Assembly (NCBI RefSeq): GCF_900078365.1
Contig: NZ_LT598653.1
Span: 3,224,001 to 3,288,000, forward strand
Length of the DNA: 64,000 bases
Source: an uncultured Sphingopyxis sp.
Lineage (GTDB): Bacteria; Pseudomonadota; Alphaproteobacteria; Sphingomonadales; Sphingomonadaceae
Direction of reading: 5' to 3'
Below the pieces are notes generated by a model. It ran no database searches. It worked only from the letters and a program-made list of their open reading frames with translations, and was not told the origin of the DNA. The position numbers and the translations under genes were made by a program. Numbering within the stretch: position 1 is the stretch's first letter; the number at the start of each line of letters is the position of its first letter. Shown here piece by piece: positions 49,003-57,502 of the stretch.

Positions 49003-50456
49003 CGCGCCGCCGCCTCGGCATTCCACGCCGCGACCTTCGCCCGCGCATCGGCGAGCATCTTGTCGAGCGCGGCGCGATCCTGGACCATCCCGCGCAGCAC
49101 CACCGTGTCGATGGCGCGCGTCGCCGCAATGTCTTCAAGCGGATTCTTGGTGAGCAATACCAGGTCGGCCGCCATTCCAGGCTTGATCGCCCCATAACGA
49201 TCGAGCCAGCCGAACCATGCCGGTCCCGCGCGCGTTGCCGACGCGAGCGCCTGCGCCGGGGTCAGCCCCTTTTCGACGAACAGGCCGATTTCGTCGTGCA
49301 GCCCGAAACCGGGATAGTTGAAGCTGTTGAGGAACCCCGCATCGGTTCCCGCGATGATCGGAACCCCGGCCTCGGCGAGCATCGGCAGGATCGTGGCGAC
49401 ATCCTCGATCTGCTTGTGCCGTGCCGCAATCGCTGCAGCATCGGCTTTGGCCGCGCGCTCGATCCGCCAGTCATAGGTCTTGCGCAGCTTCGGCCCGATA
49501 TAGGCGAGCCCCTCGTCCTTCGAATGATCGTCGCGGTCGAGATATGCGATGATGCGGCTGCCGTTGAGCGTCGGCGTCACGGACACGCCCTTCGCCGCAA
49601 AGCGGCGATAGGCCGCCATCGCGGTGTCGCGGTCGAACCCCGCGTCGAGCCGGCGGTTCGCCTCGGCACGGTCGATGCGCTTCGCGGCGAAATCGGCGGC
49701 GATCGCGGCCTCGTCCTTCGCCCCGGCGTTATAGGCATAATCGAGATGCTCGATCGAGCTGATCCCCGCATCGACCGCCTGTTCGGTGGTCAGCGCCATC
49801 GGGATATGCCCCGACGTCCTGAGCCCGAGCGCCTTCGCCCGGCGCAGCGCATAGAGGAACAGTTCGGGCTTCAGCGTGCTGTCGGTGATCTTGACGAAAT
49901 CGACCTTGTCGCGGTTCTTCAAGCGGTCGAGCGCCGCATCGACGTCGGCCTCGCTGCCGACCTCGATCGTGCCCTTCCATACCGGCGCGATCCCTTCGAT
50001 CTTGGCGCCCGAGGTCAACAGCCGCGGCCCGAACAGCTTGCCGCTGGCAATCTCGCCGCGCCATGCGAGCACCTGATCGGGCAGGTCGCCCGACGCGTCG
50101 CGGATCGTCGTGATGCCGTTAGCGACATAGAGCGGCAACAGCGCCCGATTCTCCTCGATCAGTTCGGGCCCGCCGCCGAAATGGACGTGCATGTCCCACA
50201 GGCCGGGGATCAGGTAACGCCCTTCGCCCTCGACCGTCCGCGCCGCGCGCCAGCCTTTTGCAATCACGCCATCGGCGCCCACCGCGACAATATCGTCGCC
50301 TTTCAGCACAACGGCCTGCCCAGGAATCGTCTTCGCCGCCGCGACGTCGACGATCGTCACATGGCGGATGACGACGTCGCCTTGTTTCGGCGCCGCGACG
50401 GCGGGCGACGCGAGACCAAGCAGCGGCAAGACGAGGGCGGCGAGCAGATATTTCAT
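48999..50456 (-). CDS. secreted metal-dependent amidohydrolase
   Basis: 485 residues from ATG 50456 with a signal peptide (MKYLLAALVLPLLGLASPAVAA). Imidazolonepropionase/prolidase-like branch of the amidohydrolase superfamily: beta-sandwich start VVIRHVTIVDVAAAK, metal-binding HVHFG after the first strand, FVKITDSTLKPE (carbamylated Lys candidate), SGHIPMALT and SIEHLDYAYN (His ligands), and IIAGTDAGF (Asp). Probably hydrolyses peptides or amides in the periplasm with a binuclear centre. Substrate not deducible. Confidence 0.9.
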   Translation of the reverse strand: MKYLLAALVLPLLGLASPAVAAPKQGDVVIRHVTIVDVAAAKTIPGQAVVLKGDDIVAVGADGVIAKGWRAARTVEGEGRYLIPGLWDMHVHFGGGPELIEENRALLPLYVANGITTIRDASGDLPDQVLAWRGEIASGKLFGPRLLTSGAKIEGIAPVWKGTIEVGSEADVDAALDRLKNRDKVDFVKITDSTLKPELFLYALRRAKALGLRTSGHIPMALTTEQAVDAGISSIEHLDYAYNAGAKDEAAIAADFAAKRIDRAEANRRLDAGFDRDTAMAAYRRFAAKGVSVTPTLNGSRIIAYLDRDDHSKDEGLAYIGPKLRKTYDWRIERAAKADAAAIAARHKQIEDVATILPMLAEAGVPIIAGTDAGFLNSFNYPGFGLHDEIGLFVEKGLTPAQALASATRAGPAWFGWLDRYGAIKPGMAADLVLLTKNPLEDIAATRAIDTVVLRGMVQDRAALDKMLADARAKVAAWNAEAAAR

Positions 50457-50528
50457 GGGCGACCTTTCCGAACAGGAAAGGGCTTTAGCGCCGCGGCGTC
50501 CCACAGGACAAGGGGAGGATGGTGGGGG

Positions 50529-50604
50529 TGGTGGGCGCTGACGGGCTCGAACCGCCGACCCTCTCGGTGTAAACGAGATGCTCTACCAACTGAGCTAAGC
50601 GCCC
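50529..50604 (-). tRNA. tRNA-Val(UAC)
   Basis: Acceptor stem GGGCGCT/AGCGCCC, D arm AGCTCAGTTGGTAGAGC, anticodon arm TCTCG-TTTACAC-CGAGA with anticodon TAC, T arm GTCGGCGGTTCGAGCCCG, and an encoded CCA end. 76 bases with the CCA. No intron. Standalone, between the amidohydrolase and corA. Confidence 0.97.
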
Positions 50605-50663
50605 CCGAAGGGAGGTGCGCCCTGCCACAAGCCGCCGGCGCTGGCAAGCGGCGGTCGTCGGGG

Positions 50664-51635
50664 TCAGAGCCAGCCGATATGTCTGAAGCGCCAATAGAGC
50701 GCGAGGCAGATCGCGCCCATCGCGCCGACGATCAGCGGATAGCCGAAGGTCCAGCCGAGTTCGGGCATATGCTCGAAATTCATGCCGTATATGCCCGCGA
50801 TCGCGGTCGGCACCGCCAGGATCGCGGCCCATGCGGCGAGCTGGCGCGTGATGGCGCCCTGGCGTTGCTGCTCGAGCATGCCGTTGGTCTCGATCACCGA
50901 CACGGCGATGTCGCGCAGCCCGTTGAGGCGATATTCGGCGCGCTGCACATGATCCCAGACGTCGCGATAGAAGGGGCGCACCGCAGGGTCTATATTCGGC
51001 AGGTCATCGTCGGTGGTCAGACGGCCGGCGACATCCTTCATCATTCCGACCAGCCGCTGAAAGCGGATGATTTCGTGCCGCTGCTTGTAAAGATGGCGAA
51101 TTTCCGCGGCGTCGAGCGGCGTATCCATCACGCTGTCCTCGACCCCCAGCATCCGCTCCTCGATGGCATCGACCACCGGAAAATAGCCGTCGACGATGAA
51201 ATCGAGCACGGCATAGAGGACATAGTCGGGACCGTGCGCGAGCTTCGCCGGCAGGCTTTCGAGCCGCGCCCGCACCTCGGTGTGCGTTCGCGCCGATCCG
51301 TGGCGGACGCTGACGAAGAAATGCGGACCGACGAAAAAGGCCGTCTCCCCCGGCTGGATCGTATCGCCATCGAGATTGGCGGTGCGGGTAATCAGGAACA
51401 GCTGATCGCCATAGGTTTCGACCTTGGGCAGCTGGTTCGCCTTCAGCGCATCCTCGACCGCGAGCGGATGCAGGCCGAACCGCCTGGCGATGCCGGCCAG
51501 TTCGTCCGGGGTCGGCTCGTAGAGGCCAAGCCAGAAGAAATCGCCCGGATCGCAATCTTCCGGAATCGCCTCGTCGGGGCCGAGGTCGCGGACGAGCTTG
51601 CCGTCATGATAGACGCGGGCGGCCATGATCGGCAT
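50664..51635 (-). CDS. corA: CorA family magnesium/cobalt transporter
   Basis: 323 residues from ATG 51635; TTG 51641 is also in frame. Large N-terminal cytoplasmic alpha/beta funnel domain, then two C-terminal helices with the pore signature Y-G-M-N (GMN at 284-286) followed by MPELGW, and a basic end RFRHIGWL. Forms homopentameric Mg2+ channels in the inner membrane. The end is well matched to CorA/ZntB; the MPEL-type loop favours Mg2+/Co2+ CorA. Confidence 0.94.
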   Translation of the reverse strand: MPIMAARVYHDGKLVRDLGPDEAIPEDCDPGDFFWLGLYEPTPDELAGIARRFGLHPLAVEDALKANQLPKVETYGDQLFLITRTANLDGDTIQPGETAFFVGPHFFVSVRHGSARTHTEVRARLESLPAKLAHGPDYVLYAVLDFIVDGYFPVVDAIEERMLGVEDSVMDTPLDAAEIRHLYKQRHEIIRFQRLVGMMKDVAGRLTTDDDLPNIDPAVRPFYRDVWDHVQRAEYRLNGLRDIAVSVIETNGMLEQQRQGAITRQLAAWAAILAVPTAIAGIYGMNFEHMPELGWTFGYPLIVGAMGAICLALYWRFRHIGWL

Positions 51636-51708
51636 CGGCAAAAACTCCCTTGGTGCGGGAGCTTACATAATGCGCGCCGGCCGCAAGCGAAATAGCCCTA
51701 GCCCGTGG

Positions 51709-52218
51709 CTAGATAGCGCGGCTGTCATAGGCCCATTGCAGCAGCGCCTGGCGTTGCTTCGGCCTGCAAAAGGGATCGCCCGGCTCGCAATGCTTGCGTA
51801 TCTGCGCGGCGTGGCGCCGGAACGCTCGCCACCGCTTGATCTGGCGCTGATCCTCGTCCGCCATCCGCCGCCCCGAATAATAGCGACAATACCATTGGAA
51901 CCAGCCGCGCGGGTCGTGGGGATGAATCCAGCCCTTTTCAATCCAGACGCGGAGCGGCACGCTCGCCCGAATGCCGAAATAATTCAGCGAACAATCGGGT
52001 CCGTCCGGCGCCAGCTTCGCTCCCTCGAACCAGCCCGGAAATTCGGCCGTGCAATCGGTCATATATTTGCCGCAGAATATGCCAAGCTTCAGCATCTCGG
52101 CCGGCGCGAGTTCGGGTTCGAAACCGGGATCGAAACATCGGCCCACCGGAGCGGTCCGCATGTAGCGATACCCCTGCTGCATCCGATCGTGCACGACCAC
52201 TTCGACGGCGTCCCTCAT
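51709..52218 (-). CDS. conserved hypothetical protein, 169 aa
   Basis: Aromatic- and Cys-containing soluble protein. The run FDPGFEPELAPAEMLKLGIFCGKYMTDCTAEFP, then LNYFGIRASVPLRVWIEKGWI, then DPRGWFQWYCRYYSGRRM, is a pattern I know from widely conserved hypothetical proteins in bacteria and some eukaryotes; no function is established to my knowledge. The C-terminal third is basic (RQIKRWRAFRRHAAQIRKHC). Four of its Cys could bind a metal. Confidence 0.82.
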   Translation of the reverse strand: MRDAVEVVVHDRMQQGYRYMRTAPVGRCFDPGFEPELAPAEMLKLGIFCGKYMTDCTAEFPGWFEGAKLAPDGPDCSLNYFGIRASVPLRVWIEKGWIHPHDPRGWFQWYCRYYSGRRMADEDQRQIKRWRAFRRHAAQIRKHCEPGDPFCRPKQRQALLQWAYDSRAI

Positions 52219-52257
52219 CGCTCGAAAGCTAGCGGGTTTGCCGATGTCGGGCCACGC

Positions 52258-53322
52258 CTATTCGTCGAGCGCCTCGAAATAGCGCGCCAGCGCGTCAAAC
52301 GCCCCGTCGGCCAGTGCGATGAAGATGCGGCGGCCGTCGTGCGGGTCGGCCTCGCGCACGAAAAGCCCCGCCTCGGTCATCGTCTTGATCCAGCGCAGCG
52401 CCGTGGTCGCGGGAACAGCGGCCGCGATACACAGGCTCGACACGGAGACCGGCTGGCGCTCAAGCCGCGCGGCATAGAGGTCGAGCAGCATGTCCCACGC
52501 CGGGTCGGCGAACAGATCGGCCGGGAAAAATTGCTCGCGCATCCGCCGCTGGCGCAGCATGCGCCGCACCGCTTTCGCTCGCTGCCGGTCGAGCGCCCGC
52601 TCTTCGGGGACGAAGCTGCGCGGCATCGCGGCATAGTCGCGCGCCGGCGCGCGCACCTGCCCCGGATAATCCGCAAACTCCTCGCCGCGCGGCGCAAAAC
52701 CGGCGGGCGCGCCGGGAAGCCCGCCGTTTTGCGCCGCCAGGTCCCCCAACAGGCGCGAGATGCGGGCCACCTCTTCCTGAAGCCGGTCGATCCGCTCCAT
52801 CGCCTCGCCGCGCGCGACATCGTGAACGGCCCAGTTCCGGGTACGCCGCGCGGAGGCCAAAGCCACGAGCCGGTCGGCGGGATCGGCATCGACGAGGAAC
52901 TGGACATGGACCGAAGCGGGAATCGCCGCGGCGACCCGGTCGAGCGCCGCCAGCCCGGTTTCGCAGACGAGGTTGCAGCCGCTTTCCCCCACCGCCGCGC
53001 CTATGTCGGCGAGCATATCCGCTTCGACCGTCTCCCCCGCCGCGAGCCAGACGATGTCGAGCGTCGGAGTCCGCCGGATATGCTCGGCCGCGCCGGACGG
53101 GGGCACGATACCGGCGAGGCGCACCTCGGCAAGCGACGCCATGTCGGACCAATCGCCGCGCGGCCCGACAAACAGGAGCGGCGATGCGCCGCCCGCGCCG
53201 ATCGGCCCGCGCAGCGCCGCAAGAGGCCGGGCATCCCGGCCGCCGAAGCCCTTCGACGGGAACGCGTGCGCGCCCGTTCCGCCATCGATGATATCCTGAT
53301 CGATCATAATGTCGTCCCCCAT
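52258..53322 (-). CDS. MarR-like winged-helix DNA-binding protein with N-terminal domain
   Basis: 354 residues from ATG 53322 (GGAG eight bases upstream; ATG 53328 is too close to it). The last 90 residues are a winged helix: PAWDMLLDLYAARLERQPVSVSSLCIAAAVPATTALRWIKTMTEAGLFVREADPHDGRRIFIAL, the MarR/IclR-like arrangement. The N-terminal 170 residues are alpha/beta and look like a truncated receiver or ATPase-like fold (LLFVGPRGDWSDMASL). They are followed by a helix ERIDRLQEEVARISRLLGDLA. Likely a transcription factor. Similar two-part proteins are common in sphingomonads. Confidence 0.78.
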   Translation of the reverse strand: MGDDIMIDQDIIDGGTGAHAFPSKGFGGRDARPLAALRGPIGAGGASPLLFVGPRGDWSDMASLAEVRLAGIVPPSGAAEHIRRTPTLDIVWLAAGETVEADMLADIGAAVGESGCNLVCETGLAALDRVAAAIPASVHVQFLVDADPADRLVALASARRTRNWAVHDVARGEAMERIDRLQEEVARISRLLGDLAAQNGGLPGAPAGFAPRGEEFADYPGQVRAPARDYAAMPRSFVPEERALDRQRAKAVRRMLRQRRMREQFFPADLFADPAWDMLLDLYAARLERQPVSVSSLCIAAAVPATTALRWIKTMTEAGLFVREADPHDGRRIFIALADGAFDALARYFEALDE

Positions 53323-53544
53323 TGGCATCGCTCCACCCTGGCATGATCATGCCGTCATTTCGGCGCGATTCCCCTTTTGTTCACTCCTGTTTGCCGCCGA
53401 TCCGGACCCAAGCCTGATGGCGGCACCGGTTTGGCGCGCGTCCGCCGAAATCGATTTGGTCCATTTTGGACATGATTTGTTCTCATCGTCAACCACTCAT
53501 TCACCCTTGCCAAACCGCCGGGCTCGCGCCAGTCGATCCGCACG

Positions 53545-54096
53545 ATGCCCCGCCTCTCTTCAACCCGGCTGCGCTGGCGCCGACGCTTCCGGTCGCTGCT
53601 GGCGCTGATCCTGCTCGGCGGCCTGGCGTTTGCGGCGTGGGTATGGCTGCCTGCGCCGGTCGCGACCGTACCGCTCGTGCATGTGATCGACGGCGACAGC
53701 CTTGCGGTGCGAGGCGATGGGGCGGCGCTGGCGCTTCGCCTGACCGGCCTCGACGCGGTCGAATATCGGCAGGATTGCGAGCGCGCCGCGACGCGTTGGC
53801 CGTGCGGCCGCGAAGCGAGGGCGGCGCTCGAAAAACTCGCCGGCCCCGGGCCGCTTCATTGCGAACTGGCGGCAAAGGACCGTTATGGACGCACGCTCGC
53901 CGTCTGCCGCACCGCGCCCTTCCCCGATGGCATCGACCTCGGCGCCGAAATGGTGCGGGCGGGCTGGGCGATCGCAACAGGGGACAGCTATCTGCTCGAA
54001 GAAGGCGAAGCCCAGGCGAAGCGCCGCGGCATTTGGCAAGGCAGCTTCACCCGTCCGGCCGACTGGCGCGCGGCGCACGAGCGACCCGACGCATAG
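53545..54096 (+). CDS. staphylococcal-nuclease-like thermonuclease
   Basis: 183 residues with a basic start and one membrane helix (FRSLLALILLGGLAFAAWVWL), so anchored or exported. OB-fold core with the catalytic set of SNase: VIDGDSLAV (Asp), LRLTGLDAVEYRQ (Arg35/Asp40/Glu43 equivalents) and DRYGRTLAVC (Arg87 equivalent). A Ca2+-dependent nuclease of the cell surface or periplasm. The two Cys in ERAATRWPCGREAR and LHCELAAKD may pair. Confidence 0.9.
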   Translation: MPRLSSTRLRWRRRFRSLLALILLGGLAFAAWVWLPAPVATVPLVHVIDGDSLAVRGDGAALALRLTGLDAVEYRQDCERAATRWPCGREARAALEKLAGPGPLHCELAAKDRYGRTLAVCRTAPFPDGIDLGAEMVRAGWAIATGDSYLLEEGEAQAKRRGIWQGSFTRPADWRAAHERPDA

Positions 54097-54141
54097 CAAT
54101 GCCGCCTTTGCCTTGCTGCCGTTTCCGGCTAGGGCGAGCGC

Positions 54142-54519
54142 ATGAACAGCCTGTTTCCCGTCATGATCGGCGGCGCGATCGGCGCCGGTGCGCGCCATCT
54201 CGCCGGCCAGGCGATGCTCGCGCGGCTCGGCCCCGGTTTTCCCTGGTGGACGCTCTCGATCAACATCGCCGGCAGCCTGGCGATGGGCCTGCTGATCGGC
54301 CTCCTCGCGCGCAGCGGCGGCAGCGAGACGGTGCGACTGTTCGTCGGGGTCGGAATTCTTGGCGGCTTCACCACCTTCTCCTCGTTCAGCCTCGAATTCT
54401 GGACGCTTTTCGAGCGGGGGCAGATGGGGCAAGCCGCCTTCTATGTCCTCGCGTCGGTGATCGGGGCGATCCTCGCCTGCGGGCTCGGCATGCTCGCCGT
54501 GCGGCAGTTGCCGGCATGA
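54142..54519 (+). CDS. crcB: fluoride channel CrcB/Fluc
   Basis: 125 residues, four helices. Signatures: GGAIGAGARHLAG at the start, SINIAGSLAMG (pore Asn), and GFTTFSSFSLE (Phe box and central Na+ site). Dual-topology dimer exporting F-. First gene of a chain in which each gene overlaps the next: crcB/rlu by 4 bases. No fluoride riboswitch visible in the 45 bases upstream. Confidence 0.96.
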   Translation: MNSLFPVMIGGAIGAGARHLAGQAMLARLGPGFPWWTLSINIAGSLAMGLLIGLLARSGGSETVRLFVGVGILGGFTTFSSFSLEFWTLFERGQMGQAAFYVLASVIGAILACGLGMLAVRQLPA

Positions 54520-55733
54520 GCGAACCCAAGGCCCATTTCGACGGCGCGACGATTGCCGAGGAGGATGACGGCATCCGCCTCGACCGCTGGTTCAAGCGCC
54601 ACCGGCCGGGAACGCCGCACGCCCTGCTCGCGCGCTGGGCGCGTTCGGGGCAGCTGACGCTCGACGGCAAGAAGGCCGATGTGTCCGACCGGATCGCGGG
54701 CGGACAGAAGCTCGTCATGCCGATCCCGCCGGTCGAGGCCGAAGCGCGCCCGGCGCGCAAGGGGCGGCCACTGACCGACGCCGACATCGAACTCGCAACG
54801 TCGATGCTGATCCACCGCGACGCGAGCGCCATCGTGCTGAACAAATTGCCCGGCCTCGCGACGCAGGGCGGGACGAAGACCGATCAACATGTCGACGGCC
54901 TGCTCGATGCGCTGAAATATGACGCGCCGGTGCGCCCGAAGCTCGTCCACCGGCTCGACAAGGACACGTCGGGCGCGCTGCTGATCGCGCGAAGCCCACG
55001 CGCCGCCGCCTGGTTCGCCAAGAGCTTTTCGAACCGCAGCGCGCGCAAGACCTATTGGGCGATCGTCGTCGGCGTGCCCGACATCGCGCAGGGCGAGATC
55101 GACCTGCCGCTCGCCAAGCAGCCGGGATCGGGCGGCGAGAAGATGCACGTCCACGACAGCGGCCTGCCGGCGAAGACGCGCTACCGGATCATCGAGCGCG
55201 CGGGGAACAGCGCCGCATGGGTCGAGCTCCAGCCGCTGACCGGCCGCACGCACCAGCTGCGCGTCCATATGGCGGCGATCGGCCACCCGATCGTCGGCGA
55301 CGGCAAATATGGCGGCAAGGGCGCCTTTCTGACCGGCACGATCAGCCGCAAGATGCACCTGCACAGCCGCCGCCTGCGCATCGACCATCCCGACGGCGGC
55401 GCGATCGACATCAGCGCCGAGGTGCCCGAGCATTTCGCCGCGAGCCTCGACGCGCTCGGCTTCGATCCGCTGCTCGGCGAAGTCGGCATCGACGACGTCG
55501 CCAAGGGCCCGCCGCCCAAAGCCGCCGCGAAAGCCGCGGCCAAGGCGCACAGCAAGGCGATCCGCAAGGCGCGGCGCGGCGAACGCCGCGGGCGCACCGC
55601 GACGAGCAAGCCGACCGACCATGTCGGCAAGCCGAAACCCAAGCCCGCCAAGGTCAAAGCAAAGCCCGGCAAGCCCGCGGGCCGCAAACCCGCCGCGAAG
55701 AAATCGCCGGCGCGTCCCGCACGGCCGCGCTGA
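54516..55733 (+). CDS. RluA-family pseudouridine synthase with basic C-terminal tail
   Basis: 405 residues from ATG 54516 (overlapping the crcB stop). N-terminal S4-type RNA-binding part (RLDRWFKRHRPGTPHALLARWARSGQLTLDGKKA), catalytic domain with VHRLDKDTSGALLIAR (catalytic Asp) and LTGRTHQLRVHMAAIGHPIVGDGKYGG, i.e. the RluC/RluD layout for 23S rRNA. The last 90 residues are an unusual Lys/Ala/Pro-rich tail (KAAAKAAAKAHSKAIRKARRGERRG onward), histone H1-like, probably for extra RNA contact. Confidence 0.93.
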   Translation: MSEPKAHFDGATIAEEDDGIRLDRWFKRHRPGTPHALLARWARSGQLTLDGKKADVSDRIAGGQKLVMPIPPVEAEARPARKGRPLTDADIELATSMLIHRDASAIVLNKLPGLATQGGTKTDQHVDGLLDALKYDAPVRPKLVHRLDKDTSGALLIARSPRAAAWFAKSFSNRSARKTYWAIVVGVPDIAQGEIDLPLAKQPGSGGEKMHVHDSGLPAKTRYRIIERAGNSAAWVELQPLTGRTHQLRVHMAAIGHPIVGDGKYGGKGAFLTGTISRKMHLHSRRLRIDHPDGGAIDISAEVPEHFAASLDALGFDPLLGEVGIDDVAKGPPPKAAAKAAAKAHSKAIRKARRGERRGRTATSKPTDHVGKPKPKPAKVKAKPGKPAGRKPAAKKSPARPARPR

Positions 55734-56353
55734 TGCACCCCAACAATGCTTTCCGGCCGAAACAGGATGATCTCGCCGAACTGTTCGTGCGCGAGATCGG
55801 CTTCGCCGCGATTTTCGCGGGCACGCCCGATGGCCCGCGCGTCGCGCATACGCCGGTGGTGCTGAGCGAGGATGGTCGGGCGCTGCAATTCCACCTCGCG
55901 CGCGGCAATGCGCTGACGCGCCATTTGGGCGGCACCACCGCGCTTGCCGTCGTGCAGGGTCCCGACGCCTATGTCAGCGCGAGCTGGTATGCCGAGGCCG
56001 ATCAGGTACCGACGTGGAATTATGTCGCGATCGAGATGGAGGGCGTGGCGCGGCGGCTCGACGACGACGCCCTCGTCGCGCTGCTCGATGCGCTCTCCGC
56101 GCAACATGAAGCCCGCGTCGGGGCGAACCCGCCGTGGACGCGTGCGAAGATGAATCCCGTATTGTTCAGCAAGATGACCGGCGCGATCGCCGGCTTCGAG
56201 ATGCGGATCACTGCATGGCGCCCGACGATCAAACTGTCGCAGAACAAGTCCGCCGATGAGCGTGACCGGGTCATTGCGGGAATGGAGACCACCGGCCACG
56301 GCGCGCTGGCACAGTTGATGCGCCATCTCGGCAGCGATAGGGAGGACGCATGA
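55733..56353 (+). CDS. FMN-binding PaiB-type protein
   Basis: 206 residues, starting one base inside the previous stop (TGATG). The segments MHPNNAFRPKQDD, AFAAIFAG, HTPVVLSEDGRALQFHLARGNAL, YVSASWYAEADQVPTWNYVAIEMEG and KMTGAIAGFEMRITAWRPTIKLSQNKS belong to the PaiB FMN-binding split-barrel family, known as negative regulators of sporulation and protease genes in Bacillus, but in Proteobacteria more likely a flavin-reductase-like protein. Role here unknown. Confidence 0.92.
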   Translation: MHPNNAFRPKQDDLAELFVREIGFAAIFAGTPDGPRVAHTPVVLSEDGRALQFHLARGNALTRHLGGTTALAVVQGPDAYVSASWYAEADQVPTWNYVAIEMEGVARRLDDDALVALLDALSAQHEARVGANPPWTRAKMNPVLFSKMTGAIAGFEMRITAWRPTIKLSQNKSADERDRVIAGMETTGHGALAQLMRHLGSDREDA

Positions 56354-56586
56354 CCCCGGCCGACGACGCACTCGCCAGGAAACGCTTTTTCGCGATCACC
56401 CTGATGCGCCTGATGGGCGTCGCCTTTGTGGCGATCGGTTTCATCCTGATCGGCGGCGGCTTCGCCTTCGCGGGACAACCGGCCGACCGCTGGATCGGCG
56501 TCGCCATCGTGCTCGTCGGCGCGTTCGATTTCGCGGTGATGCCGATGCTCCTCGCGCGCCGCTGGCGCTCGCCCAAAGACCGGTGA
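56350..56586 (+). CDS. 78-aa two-helix membrane protein
   Basis: Overlaps its neighbours by four bases on both sides (ATGA at 56350 and 56583), so certainly part of the operon. Two helices: LMRLMGVAFVAIGFILIGGGFAFA and RWIGVAIVLVGAFDFAVMPMLLA, with a basic end RRWRSPKDR. A small integral membrane protein found beside ATP12 in sphingomonads, function unknown. Confidence 0.8.
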   Translation: MTPADDALARKRFFAITLMRLMGVAFVAIGFILIGGGFAFAGQPADRWIGVAIVLVGAFDFAVMPMLLARRWRSPKDR

Positions 56587-57272
56587 AGCGCTTCTGGAAA
56601 GAGGTTGCCGTCGTCGCCGAGGGCGACGGCTGGGGCATCGCGCTCGACGGGCGGCCGGTGCGCACGCCGCAGCGCGCGCCGCTGGCGGCCGCGAGCCTTG
56701 CGCTCGCCGAAGCGATCGCGGGCGAATGGCGCGATGTCGGCGAGACGATCGATCCCGCGGCGATGCCGATGACCGGGCTCGCCAACGCGGCGATCGACCT
56801 CGCCGCCCCCGACCTAGCCGCCTTTGCCGCCCCGGTCGCGGCTTATGCGGAGAGCGACCTCCTTTGCTATCGCGACGCGCGCGATGCGGCGCTGCAGGCC
56901 GAACAGGCGGCGGCGTGGAACCCGCTGCTCGCCTGGGCCGAGGCGCGCTATGGCATCGAATTCGCGCTGACGCAGGGCGTGCTGCCGATCGACCAGCCCG
57001 AGGCGACCGTCGCGGCGCTGCGGGACGCGGTGCTCGCGCAGGATCATTGGCGGGTCGCCGCGCTGACCCCGCTGGTGACGATCGGCGGCTCGCTCGTCGC
57101 CGGCCTCGCGCTGGTCGAGGACGCCTTTGATGCGAACATGCTGTGGGAGGCCGTCAGCCTCGACGAGCTTTATCAGGAGCGCCGCTGGGGCGCCGACAGC
57201 GAAGCGCAAAAGGCGCGCGCCGCGAAACAGCGCGACTGGGACAATGCGGCGCGCTTTTTGGTGCTGCTGTAG
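56583..57272 (+). CDS. ATP12 family F1-ATPase assembly chaperone
   Basis: 229 residues. The ATP12 pattern: MKRFWKEVAVVAEGDGWGIALDGRPVRTPQRAPLAAAS, then AIAGEWRDVGETIDPAAMPMTGLANAAID, AESDLLCYRDARD, LVTIGGSLVAGLALVEDAFDANMLWEAVSLDELYQERRWG. Alphaproteobacterial and mitochondrial chaperone for the F1 alpha subunit. Last gene of the crcB-rlu-paiB-like chain; cotranscription probably serves convenience rather than function. Confidence 0.94.
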   Translation: MKRFWKEVAVVAEGDGWGIALDGRPVRTPQRAPLAAASLALAEAIAGEWRDVGETIDPAAMPMTGLANAAIDLAAPDLAAFAAPVAAYAESDLLCYRDARDAALQAEQAAAWNPLLAWAEARYGIEFALTQGVLPIDQPEATVAALRDAVLAQDHWRVAALTPLVTIGGSLVAGLALVEDAFDANMLWEAVSLDELYQERRWGADSEAQKARAAKQRDWDNAARFLVLL

Positions 57273-57287
57273 GGTTGCGGTCAGGAC

Positions 57288-57451
57288 GTCCCCCCGCGAA
57301 AGCGGGGGCCGCTGGCATCTTGCGCTATCTCCTCGTAGCGTGATCGGGTTAGACTGAAACCCCGCCTTCCCTATCTCGTCATCCCGGCCCTTCGACTGCC
57401 TTGCAGGCGCTCAGGATAAACTTCCGCCGAAGGCGGAAGGCCGGGATGACG
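57288..57451. repeat. R2 half copy followed by an R4-like copy
   Basis: GTCCCCCCGCGAAAGCGGGGGCC at 57288-57312 is a single R2 arm. CGTCATCCCGGCC at 57377-57389 and GGCCGGGATGACG at 57439-57451 form an R4-like dyad around CTTCCGCCG-AAGGCGGAAG. Both lie between convergent genes. Confidence 0.75.
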
Positions 57452-57502
57452 ATTCAGTCAAAAATGATCATTCTCCAGCGCGCGCCTTCGCGGCATCGAC
57501 GA

